DNA of 64,000 nt from Bdellovibrio sp. ArHS (GTDB taxonomy: Bacteria > Bdellovibrionota > Bdellovibrionia > Bdellovibrionales > Bdellovibrionaceae), in NCBI RefSeq assembly GCF_000786105.1, contig NZ_JTEV01000012.1, positions 1-64,000 of the forward strand. The letters run 5' to 3'. This document shows, piece by piece, positions 44,132 through 51,589 of the stretch. The translations under genes were made by a program, and so were the position numbers. Positions within the stretch are counted from its first letter, which is position 1. Each line of letters starts with the position of its first letter. Under the pieces are notes generated by a model. It saw nothing but the letters and a program-made list of their open reading frames with translations, had not been told where the DNA came from and did no database searches.

Positions 44132-45471
44132 AAAGAGCGGGACAGTGTGAGGGTGTAGGAGTCATTCTTCTCATAGACTCCTAGCGGTGTTTCGCTGGAT
44201 CCTTGAATCAGGCTGGCGGTGAGGCTCAAGTTCCACGCGTCCCAAAAGCGTCGAGTCAGTGTCAGTTCTTCGTAGTTGCTGCCGTGAAGCCCATCATACA
44301 GACCCAAGAGCGAGAAGTTCCAAACCTCTTTCCAGGAAAGACGGCCGCCGATCATCCAGGCATCGCGAAAAATTTCCGTGGTTGATAGGTTTGAATCGTT
44401 TTCCTTTTCCGTCGTGATAAAGGACTTCTGTAAGACAGCAATCAAAAGACCACTTTCGCCGAAAGTGAAAGTTTTTTCCAGACCCATGACGTTTTCAAAA
44501 GTCCACTTTTGCAAATAAGGACTTTCCGTGATGCTGCTGGTATAGCTGCTGGCGAGTTTAAACAACGTGTCCCAAGAATTCGCAACCATCGTCACTCCCC
44601 CTTGGCGGATACGATAGTTTGTGACGTTCAGCGTGACATCCGGGTCCACGCGGACCACGGTTTTGGGTGAAACTGAAACGATGGTGCCGGTAACCACGGG
44701 TTGTATCAATGGGAAAGCGGCCACGCCTTCAAAGTAGCTGAGTCCGAAGTCGAAGGTGTTTCCCCGCCGCTGAATGCGAAAGGCGTAGTTGTTCTTCAGA
44801 GCGTCGTCCAACTCGTCCTTGCTGCCATAGCTGTAGTTGAGTCTTTCAGGGAGCAGAAGCAGTAGGTCGTTTTCTGGAGTTTGCGGAACGAAGATCTCGC
44901 GCGGCAACCAGCGACTTTGTTCACCAGGTAGGACGGCGCCCTGACGAGTCGGAATATAAACCAGCTCGTAATCCCAGTTGTCAAAGTTTTGCGACCACAC
45001 CACCGAAGGGGTGCCCATTTTGCGGCTGTGTAAAGGATCGAAATATTGCTTCGAGTTCACCACATCCAAAGGGTTGTAACCGTCCGTCACGCCCCAGGTA
45101 AAAAGATTATAACCGGCTTGCAGAGAAGATGTTTCGGTTTGATAGCGCAGAAAGGCTTCGCCAGGATCGAAGAAATATTTTTCCGTTTCGGATTTGTTAT
45201 TGGGATTGGCGATGAAGGTCGGCTTTACAAAAAAGCGCACATTGTCCAGATAGCGCCAGTCATAGATAGGGTCCAGTTCAAGTTTATATAAGTCCTGATT
45301 GGTTTCTGAACCATATTCTTGTGCGAAATAGACCGCATCCAGTTTTGTATCGATGTGCAGACTCCACTCCGTTTTGCGTTTGGCCTGCGTCGGAAGAGTC
45401 AGCAATAGAATAAGAACAACACCCAATATCTTCATCGAAGTTGATGATAACCATAGCTTTCCTGTTTTCAC
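44128..45471 (-). CDS. Outer-membrane beta-barrel protein
   Basis: A 447-residue outer-membrane protein. A signal peptide (cleavage near PTQA-KR) is followed by long runs of alternating hydrophobic and polar residues and many aromatic residues at strand ends. The last residue is Phe (TLTLSRSF), the signal recognised by the barrel-assembly machinery. The general layout, with WGVTDGYNPLDVVNSKQYFDPL near residue 130, recalls DUF1302-type barrels, which in other bacteria lie next to RND/MMPL exporters and LolA-like genes. That supports a shared export or lipid-transfer role. Confidence 0.78.
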   Translation of the reverse strand: MKTGKLWLSSTSMKILGVVLILLLTLPTQAKRKTEWSLHIDTKLDAVYFAQEYGSETNQDLYKLELDPIYDWRYLDNVRFFVKPTFIANPNNKSETEKYFFDPGEAFLRYQTETSSLQAGYNLFTWGVTDGYNPLDVVNSKQYFDPLHSRKMGTPSVVWSQNFDNWDYELVYIPTRQGAVLPGEQSRWLPREIFVPQTPENDLLLLLPERLNYSYGSKDELDDALKNNYAFRIQRRGNTFDFGLSYFEGVAAFPLIQPVVTGTIVSVSPKTVVRVDPDVTLNVTNYRIRQGGVTMVANSWDTLFKLASSYTSSITESPYLQKWTFENVMGLEKTFTFGESGLLIAVLQKSFITTEKENDSNLSTTEIFRDAWMIGGRLSWKEVWNFSLLGLYDGLHGSNYEELTLTRRFWDAWNLSLTASLIQGSSETPLGVYEKNDSYTLTLSRSF

Positions 45472-45495
45472 AAGGGGCCGTGAGTTGTGCGAATC

Positions 45496-46191
45496 TTACG
45501 CTGTGGCAAATTTATTTACGTATTCGATAATGGAGCTCTTGAACTCATCAGGAAGGCCGACAAAACGCAAACCTGCATAGCCATCATTCCCGACATAGAC
45601 GACTTCGCAAGCACAGTTGACCGTGATGTAAAGATTAGGGCTGGTCAGAGTGCCGGTAAAGCGTTCGCCAATTTGCAGATTACGGGCGTCATTAATACCT
45701 AAACCGCCTTCGCTGATCGAGATTACACGGCATGTGAATTCGCCTTTGCTGCCTTGGCAAGTCAATGTCCCCACGATCGGAACGCGGGGGTGGGAGCGTC
45801 GACTGATGCCCAGATCTTCCACCACGCGTGGGACAGCATAGACTTCTCGCCAAAGGCCCGTGCTATCGGCACAAATATCCACCGCAGAAAAATCACTCAG
45901 GGTTTTCAGGTAAGAGATCAATTCAGAATACTTCATAGGGGATTTTTCTTTCCCCTCGATTCGCACCTTCCAAAAACCCTGAGGTTCTGCCGCGTGAGGC
46001 GTCGCCGGAAGAGTCTGAAAAGATTCTTTTAAGGTTTGTCGCCAGCGCATCGGATTCATCCATTCGCTTTGGCCGCGGCCCCAGATTTGAGGTTCTTTCG
46101 CGGATGCTAAGCGAGTTTCTATTTCTTCATGATCAAAAGGACCGTTTACTTGGCCTTCCGAAAGAATAAACCAAATCTTCGAGTTCGCCAC
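45496..46191 (-). CDS. PilZ-domain protein with GYF-like N-terminus
   Basis: A 231-residue cytoplasmic protein with two parts. The N-terminus (residues about 5-50, IWFILSEGQVNGPFDHEEIETRL and following) resembles the GYF_2 domain, a protein-interaction fold. The C-terminus (about 130-225) is a PilZ domain that would bind cyclic di-GMP: RRSHPRVPIVGTL supplies the Arg-x-x-x-Arg motif. The second PilZ motif, normally (D/N)xSxxG, reads SISEGG with Ser in place of Asp/Asn, so binding may be altered. The start is GTG 46191 behind AGGAGAAC. It stands alone, upstream of no obvious partner. Confidence 0.87.
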   Translation of the reverse strand: MANSKIWFILSEGQVNGPFDHEEIETRLASAKEPQIWGRGQSEWMNPMRWRQTLKESFQTLPATPHAAEPQGFWKVRIEGKEKSPMKYSELISYLKTLSDFSAVDICADSTGLWREVYAVPRVVEDLGISRRSHPRVPIVGTLTCQGSKGEFTCRVISISEGGLGINDARNLQIGERFTGTLTSPNLYITVNCACEVVYVGNDGYAGLRFVGLPDEFKSSIIEYVNKFATA

Positions 46192-46265
46192 CGATGTTCT
46201 CCTCAGTTGTCTCTTGTGCTTTATTACAACGAAAGGTATATCACTTTGTCTAGGAGATTTAATTC

Positions 46266-46847
46266 ATGAAGTACATTATCTCAGGCACCGATCGACCTGA
46301 CTCCAATACGCTTAAAATTTCTAAACACATTCAATCTGTCTATCAAACTTTGGGTGAACAGGTTGAAATTATCGATTTGAAAGAGCTGAAGAAACATCTG
46401 CATGACGACATTCACTACGGAAAAACAACCGATGCGATGAAGCCGTATCTCGATAAAGTTTTGTCGAGTGAAGGCTTGATTGTGGTCTGCCCCGAATACA
46501 ATGGTTCTATGCCGGGTATCCTCAAATACTTCATCGATCACATGAAGTTTCCGGACTCTTTTGAATTTCGCCCGGTGTGCTTTGTCGGTTTGGGTGGGAT
46601 GTTTGGAGCACTTCGTCCTGTCGAGCACCTTCAGCAGGTCTTTGGATATCGCAACGCCTATGTTTATCCCGAGCGCGTTTTCATTATGAATGTGGGTAAA
46701 ATCTTAAATGCAGAAGGGCAAGTGCAAGACGAGTTGATTAAACAATTGCTTGAGAAACAGGCAAAAGGATTTAAAAAGTTCACCGAAGCGCTGGGAGCTT
46801 TTAAAATCGACGCCAATGCTCTTATCGAGCAAAAGAAGCTGAAGTAG
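46266..46847 (+). CDS. NADPH-dependent FMN reductase
   Basis: A 193-residue flavodoxin-fold oxidoreductase of the NADPH-dependent FMN/azoreductase group. Characteristic segments are the N-terminal strand KYIISGTDRPDSNTLKIS, which forms the phosphate-binding loop, and the flavin motif CPEYNGSMPGILKYFID. Members reduce flavins, quinones or chromate, and the specific substrate is not visible. The ribosome site AGGAG is clear. It diverges from the PilZ gene by 74 bases. Its 3' end overlaps a possible small membrane protein on the other strand. Confidence 0.92.
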   Translation: MKYIISGTDRPDSNTLKISKHIQSVYQTLGEQVEIIDLKELKKHLHDDIHYGKTTDAMKPYLDKVLSSEGLIVVCPEYNGSMPGILKYFIDHMKFPDSFEFRPVCFVGLGGMFGALRPVEHLQQVFGYRNAYVYPERVFIMNVGKILNAEGQVQDELIKQLLEKQAKGFKKFTEALGAFKIDANALIEQKKLK

Positions 46848-46956
46848 CTTCGTTCTCGATCAGTTTGCTGTGAATGCGGCCTTCAAAATAGATCAAGCCA
46901 AGGATCAAGAGGGCTGCAAGTAACCATTTAGAACGAAATATCGAACTAGGTGCCAT
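46822..46956 (-). CDS. Possible 44-residue single-span membrane protein
   Basis: A short minus-strand frame encodes 44 residues: a polar, basic N-terminus (MAPSSIFRSK), one hydrophobic segment (WLLAALLILGLIYFEG) and a charged tail. The shape recalls small bitopic membrane proteins. It overlaps the end of the FMN reductase by 26 bases. The ribosome site is weak, so translation is uncertain. Confidence 0.38.
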   Translation of the reverse strand: MAPSSIFRSKWLLAALLILGLIYFEGRIHSKLIENEATSASFAR

Positions 46957-47074
46957 AGACTTTATGATCTCAAAGAGCCTGTTTTGAAAGCAACTAAACT
47001 TGCTGTAATTAGTCTTTGCGCGTCATTTTTCGCCTCAGTGACAATACAAAAGATCTTATCTACACTTTCGGCCT

Positions 47075-48988
47075 GTGGATAATTCAGGTCACCCTCATAA
47101 AACGAATTCTAATATCCTTATGGTCTCTTTAGGCGCCCTCGGCGTGGTCTTTGGGGACATTGGTACCAGCCCTCTTTACGCTCTTCGTGAATGTTTTGGT
47201 GGTGAATATGGTTTGCAGCCCACGCCTGAAAATATCATTGGCATTCTCTCATTGATTTTTTGGACGATGATTATTTTGATTTGTGTGAAGTACATGGCGT
47301 TTGTCATGCGTGCAGACAACAAAGGTGAGGGCGGAATTCTTTCTTTGATGGCGTTGGCTGTTCGCAGTCAGCAGCATAAAGACCTGACCCGTCGGCGTTG
47401 GCTAATGACGATCATCGGACTTTTCGGAGCGGCTTTGTTATATGGTGACGGAATTATTACGCCGGCCATTTCAGTTCTTTCCGCGATGGAAGGGTTGACG
47501 TATGTGGCGCCCAATTTCGAACCCTATATTATTCCTCTCACCATCTTCGTCATCAATGCTTTGTTCCTGATGCAGAAATATGGAACAGGGAAGATCGGCA
47601 TCATCTTCGGTCCGATTCTCTTATTGTGGTTCACAACGCTCGCGGCGTTGGGAATTCACTCGATGGCGGAAAACACGCATATCTTTGAAGCCCTTTTGCC
47701 TCATCATGCCTTAGAGTTTTTTCTGCGCAACGGCTGGCATGGTTTTATCGTTCTGGGATCTGTGGTTCTGGTTGTTACGGGCGGTGAAGCTCTTTACGCG
47801 GATATGGGACATTTTGGCAAACGCCCCATTCGTTTGGCGTGGTTTTTTATCGCCTTGCCCGCTTTAACTTTAAACTATTTCGGGCAAGGGGCTTTGCTTC
47901 TTAATAACGTGGAAGCTGTCTCCAATCCCTTTTATTTGATGGCACCTAAATGGGCTCTTTTGCCGCTGGTGATCTTGGCGACAACAGCGACCGTGATTGC
48001 CTCTCAAGCTTTGATTTCGGGCATTTTTTCTATTACCCGACAGGCTATTCAATTGGGCTTCTGTCCGCGTATTTCCATCGTTCATACCTCTAGTCAGGAA
48101 ATCGGTCAGATTTATGTCCCGTCCGTCAACTGGTCTCTTTTTATCGGTGTTGTGTGGTTGGTGTTGACCTTTAAATCTTCCTCTCATTTGGCGGCAGCCT
48201 ATGGGATTGCGGTCACCGGCACCATGGTGATCACGACGATTCTGGCTTTCGAAGTCGCCCGGCAGAAGTGGCATTGGACTTTGTTAAAAGCCTCGGCCAT
48301 CTTCGGCGGTTTTTTGATTGTCGATCTGGCCTTCTTCGCGGCGAACATTCGTAAAGTGACCCATGGAGGCTGGGTGCCTCTGGTGATTGGCCTTGTGGTG
48401 TACATGCTGATGACAACATGGCAGAAGGGCCGTCAGGTTCTTTTCCGTCGTTTGAAAGAACGCTCTATGCCTATAGAGGATTTCTGCCAAAAGATCTTGC
48501 GAGAACCCCCTTTGCGAGCGCCAGGGACTGCGATCTATATGTCGGGGGATCCTTGGGGTGTGCCTGTGCCTCTTTTGCATAACTTGAAGCACAACAAGGT
48601 GCTGCACCAGCGCGTGGCGATTTTGACCATTCAAACTCGGGAAGTACCTTTTGTATCCAAAAAAGACCGGGTCTCTATTCAAGAAGTCATGCCCAATATG
48701 TATCGTATTTTGGCGTACTATGGTTTTATGGAAATCCCTAAGATGAAACACATCTTGGAAGCGTGTCGCTCTAAGGATATTCACTTCAATGTCACCGAAA
48801 CCACTTTTGTCTTGGGACGCGAAACTATTATCGCCGATAAAACTCCCAACCGAGTGGATGAACCAGGAATGCCGCATTGGCGCGAAAGACTGTTTGCAAT
48901 TATGGCTAAAAATGCGCAAAGACCGACAGCGTTCTTCCGCATCCCACCTAATCAGGTTATCGAAGTTGGTATTCAGGTCGAGATTTAA
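47075..48988 (+). CDS. kup: Kup-type potassium transporter
   Basis: A 637-residue low-affinity potassium uptake protein of the inner membrane (KUP/HAK/KT family). The start motif LGALGVVFGDIGTSPLYALRECF is diagnostic, and about twelve hydrophobic helices follow, ending in a cytoplasmic domain of about 160 residues. Other signatures are KYMAFVMRADNKGEGGILSLMAL and GDGIITPAISVLSAMEGL. The start is GTG 47075, with a weak ribosome site; the ATG at 47120 is an alternative. The stop overlaps the convergent patatin gene by four bases. Confidence 0.95.
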   Translation: MDNSGHPHKTNSNILMVSLGALGVVFGDIGTSPLYALRECFGGEYGLQPTPENIIGILSLIFWTMIILICVKYMAFVMRADNKGEGGILSLMALAVRSQQHKDLTRRRWLMTIIGLFGAALLYGDGIITPAISVLSAMEGLTYVAPNFEPYIIPLTIFVINALFLMQKYGTGKIGIIFGPILLLWFTTLAALGIHSMAENTHIFEALLPHHALEFFLRNGWHGFIVLGSVVLVVTGGEALYADMGHFGKRPIRLAWFFIALPALTLNYFGQGALLLNNVEAVSNPFYLMAPKWALLPLVILATTATVIASQALISGIFSITRQAIQLGFCPRISIVHTSSQEIGQIYVPSVNWSLFIGVVWLVLTFKSSSHLAAAYGIAVTGTMVITTILAFEVARQKWHWTLLKASAIFGGFLIVDLAFFAANIRKVTHGGWVPLVIGLVVYMLMTTWQKGRQVLFRRLKERSMPIEDFCQKILREPPLRAPGTAIYMSGDPWGVPVPLLHNLKHNKVLHQRVAILTIQTREVPFVSKKDRVSIQEVMPNMYRILAYYGFMEIPKMKHILEACRSKDIHFNVTETTFVLGRETIIADKTPNRVDEPGMPHWRERLFAIMAKNAQRPTAFFRIPPNQVIEVGIQVEI

Positions 48989-50121
48989 TCGCCAGAAAGA
49001 AGCCGTTCAATCGGCTCTTTTTGTTTCCAGCCGTCTTCATAGCCGATTTCAGTAAGAGTGCGACAGTATTCAGGATCAAAAAGAAGGAAGCTTGCGATCT
49101 CGCTGGCGTCCTGTAAGGAACCAAGGCCTCGCAATAAGTACCGTATCATCCGAGGCAGACGCTCCACTTTGTTGGTCGCAATTTCTGAAAAATCTCGCGA
49201 CGGAGAAATCCACAGATACTCAATCGGCTTGACGGAAAGTGTGGCCTGTTCGCTCTCAGAAAGTTTAAGAATGTTGGAGTTGATTCTTTCTAGTCTTTCG
49301 ATATCGACTTCTAAACCATCCATCATCACCGCATGCAATAAGACGCTTGCGACCCGTCCGACAGTGGGGGGCTTCACGTCTTCGACATGCTGAGATGTAT
49401 AACAGACTTCCTGTTTTTTACGAACACCAATGGCAATGAGTTTTTTTGCACCAAGATAAATCGCCGGACCACAAGGGGAGTGATTGCGTATCGACCCATC
49501 ACCATAGTGTCGACGTTCGATCGTCACCGGGGGAAATAACAGTGGAATGGCGGATGAGGCCAGTAGATGATCTGCAGTAATTTTTGCAGATTCGGACTGT
49601 CGGCGGACGCGCTGCCAAGAGGGAGTTTTCGGCGAGCCTTGTACAAAGGTGACTGTCGAAGTCGAAAAATAATCCAAAGCAGAAATGGCCAGCGCCGAAA
49701 ACATTTCTGCCTCAATGTTCTTTTGAATATTCGCAAAATCACAATGCTCCTTAATCAAATTTCGCAAAGGGCTGGTGTCTAAAAGCGCTCGGCGGTGGGA
49801 ACGAGGTCGAAGTCCCCCTAAAGAAAGATCAGCCATCCACTTCACCCCGCCAAAAGAAAGTTGCAAAGGATCGGTGACGTAAACCTGATCTGCCGTAACA
49901 TGGCGCCAAAGGTTCAGAAGCTTCTCGCTGCCCTCTGTAATTCGACACCCTGGTGTTGCGGCTAACATGGTCGCGTTAATCGCGCCAGCACTGACACCCG
50001 TAAAATATTTAAAGATGTGTTGAACGCCATTTTTCTGCGCGATCTCTGCCAGTGCCGAGATAACGCCTGCCTGATAAGCGGCGCGAGCTCCTCCACCTGA
50101 AAGCACTAGACCTATCGACAT
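48985..50121 (-). CDS. Patatin-like phospholipase
   Basis: A 378-residue lipid acyl hydrolase. The oxyanion hole LSGGGARAAYQAGV, the nucleophile motif GVSAGA (Gly-x-Ser-x-Gly) and the Asp of the Ser-Asp dyad in HYGDGSIRN are intact, so it is probably active. It has no signal peptide, like RssA-type cytoplasmic patatins. The C-terminal part (residues about 240-378) lacks a known domain. A role in phospholipid turnover is likely. Such enzymes are frequent in predatory bacteria, but nothing here proves a role in prey digestion. Confidence 0.92.
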   Translation of the reverse strand: MSIGLVLSGGGARAAYQAGVISALAEIAQKNGVQHIFKYFTGVSAGAINATMLAATPGCRITEGSEKLLNLWRHVTADQVYVTDPLQLSFGGVKWMADLSLGGLRPRSHRRALLDTSPLRNLIKEHCDFANIQKNIEAEMFSALAISALDYFSTSTVTFVQGSPKTPSWQRVRRQSESAKITADHLLASSAIPLLFPPVTIERRHYGDGSIRNHSPCGPAIYLGAKKLIAIGVRKKQEVCYTSQHVEDVKPPTVGRVASVLLHAVMMDGLEVDIERLERINSNILKLSESEQATLSVKPIEYLWISPSRDFSEIATNKVERLPRMIRYLLRGLGSLQDASEIASFLLFDPEYCRTLTEIGYEDGWKQKEPIERLLSGD

Positions 50122-50217
50122 AGTTTTCCCCTGTGGAAAACGCTAATCTTTTTACTTTCGAAGTTTAAGAAGATTTCTAGACTTGAAGGAAAATACACAG
50201 TGGGGGATACTGTGTAT

Positions 50218-50310
50218 GAACGAGGCACGATACAATCACTCTACGATTTATCGGTTCCATTGAAGGAAATAACACCTCGTAAAAGGACTCCCGAGCGGAG
50301 TCCTTTCTAT
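50218..50310 (+). ncRNA. Candidate small RNA
   Basis: Upstream lies TTGAAG (50183-50188), a 17-base spacer and GATACT (50206-50211), an acceptable promoter. The transcript would begin near 50218, is closed by ACGAGG (50220-50225) pairing with CCTCGT (50275-50280), and ends at the strong terminator 50282-50306. No real gene lies between the patatin start and this terminator on the plus strand, so the terminator needs a transcript of its own. The large loop contains the purine-rich GAAGGAAA. Confidence 0.55.
50282..50306 (+). terminator. Rho-independent terminator of the small RNA
   Basis: A perfect 10-bp stem AAAGGACTCC / GGAGTCCTTT with loop CGAGC, followed by CTATTTTCTTCT. Confidence 0.9.
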
Positions 50311-50339
50311 TTTCTTCTGTCACTATTCGACTCCCGGAT

Positions 50340-50478
50340 CACCTTTTTAGCGCTGAGTAAAGTGGTTAACACTGCGGCGGACACGCGCATCCTGCGCTCT
50401 GCCGGCTTGGTACCGCGTCGTGCGGCGCCGGAGGTCCGCCTTCTCGTGCTAACCACTTTACTCAGCGCTAAAAAGGTG
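50340..50478. repeat. Giant inverted repeat, 33-bp arms
   Basis: The left arm 50340-50372 (starting CACCTTTTTAGCGC) and right arm 50446-50478 are reverse complements at 32 of 33 positions, separated by 73 bases. Inside, GGCGGAC (50376-50382) pairs with GTCCGCC (50434-50440), and ACGCG (50383-50387) with CGCGT (50414-50418), so a nested helix of more than 40 bp is possible. The centre is GC-rich while the outer arms are not. No target-site duplication is seen at the ends and no transposase is present. Confidence 0.9.
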
Positions 50479-50766
50479 CACGACGATTGTGTGCAAAAGA
50501 ATATAGGGCAGGGGTGTGTTGTGATGCGGGTAAGTGAAGAATCTAGAGAGGTAAGTCGGGAAAATATTTGGGAGTCATTGGAGTTGGTCTAGGGAAATGT
50601 GAATGGTTTTTTTTTGAGAAGGACGTAAAGTCTGGATTTTGAAAGTCAGTTGAGAGTGATTTATGGATCTAAGTTTTATTCTTCTTGTCGATGGTTGATC
50701 TCTTTAAGTAACTGCGAAATAGTTTGTTTGTTCGACAACAGGTAAATACCTTTTTAAGGAGAAAAA
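50479..50766. other. Intergenic region upstream of YceI gene
   Basis: No convincing gene. A frame running through 50200-50592 crosses the small RNA, terminator and giant hairpin, and I treat it as chance. The promoter of the YceI gene must lie here, and its AAGGAG ribosome site is at 50756-50761. Confidence 0.45.
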
Positions 50767-51351
50767 ATGAAATTTGTGTTGAGTGCATTGTTGGTTCTTG
50801 GTGTTGTTTCTGCACAGGCGGCGGATGTTTATAAAATTGATACGAAAGCTTCTACGGTGGCCTGGAAAGGGACTAAGAAGATTGGCAGCTCGCATGATGG
50901 TGCGATCGCTGTGAAAGAAGGCGACGTCACTGTCAACAAAGGACAGTTGACTGCGGCGAATATCGTTATCGACATGGCCTCGATCACGAACAATGATGTG
51001 AAGGATCCTGAGTACAACAAGAAACTTGTAGGTCATCTGTCTAATGATGATTTCTTTAATGTTCCTAAATTCCCAACATCTACTTTCAAAATCACCAAGG
51101 TGACTGCGAAGTCAAAAGACGAAGTGACGGTAAAAGGTGATTTAACAATCAAAGGTGTGACTCAGCCGATTGAATTTCCTGCAAAAGTTGTTGTTGGTAA
51201 AGACTCTGTGACGGGTTCTGCGGTCGTTAAAGTAGATCGTACAAAATGGGGCATTAAGTACGGTTCAGGCAATTTCTTTAAAGAACTTGCTGGCGATAAA
51301 ATTATCAATGACGAATTTGAATTGAGCTTGAATTTGGTTGCGACGAAGTAA
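50767..51351 (+). CDS. YceI-family periplasmic protein
   Basis: A 194-residue periplasmic protein with a signal peptide (cleavage after SAQA). The YceI lipocalin-like fold is indicated by YKIDTKASTVAWKGTKKIG, SHDGAIAVKEGDVTVNKGQL, the middle HLSNDDFFNVPKFPTSTFKIT and DLTIKGVTQPIEFPAKV. YceI proteins bind isoprenoid or other hydrophobic molecules in a beta-barrel pocket. The gene has a strong AAGGAG site and an excellent terminator, and is probably well expressed and monocistronic. Confidence 0.95.
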   Translation: MKFVLSALLVLGVVSAQAADVYKIDTKASTVAWKGTKKIGSSHDGAIAVKEGDVTVNKGQLTAANIVIDMASITNNDVKDPEYNKKLVGHLSNDDFFNVPKFPTSTFKITKVTAKSKDEVTVKGDLTIKGVTQPIEFPAKVVVGKDSVTGSAVVKVDRTKWGIKYGSGNFFKELAGDKIINDEFELSLNLVATK

Positions 51352-51375
51352 TCAATTCGATTTTCTCAGTGAAAC

Positions 51376-51407
51376 AAAAGGGCGCATGGAAAAAATGCGC
51401 CCTTTTT
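51376..51407 (+). terminator. Rho-independent terminator
   Basis: A 12-bp stem AAAAGGGCGCAT / ATGCGCCCTTTT around a 7-base loop, followed by a T-rich tail, directly after the YceI gene. Confidence 0.92.
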
Positions 51408-51589
51408 ATTTAAACCTCTTTTCGCTTTTAAGGTCTTTCTCATTCTGCGACGTCGGACTTTCTTTCAATAGTGGTCCTAAATTGTCCTTATCTCAGACCG
51501 AGACATGCCAAGTCTTTTATAGGGCATTCTCGATGGCATCCTCCTTGCCTTTATTCATGTTGAGACATTTTTTTGTTTGGAGGGTTCTT

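Noticed and set aside
47074-47082. Perfect DnaA-box sequence TGTGGATAA at the kup start
   Set aside because: A single box without an AT-rich unwinding element or further boxes; an origin is not supported, and it may simply reflect the start codon context.
50340-50478. Insertion sequence or retron
   Set aside because: No transposase or reverse transcriptase gene nearby and no target-site duplication; only the inverted repeat is supported.
50200-50592. A 130-codon plus-strand frame downstream of the patatin gene
   Set aside because: It crosses the small-RNA region, a strong terminator and the 139-bp hairpin, and its sequence has no protein-like pattern.
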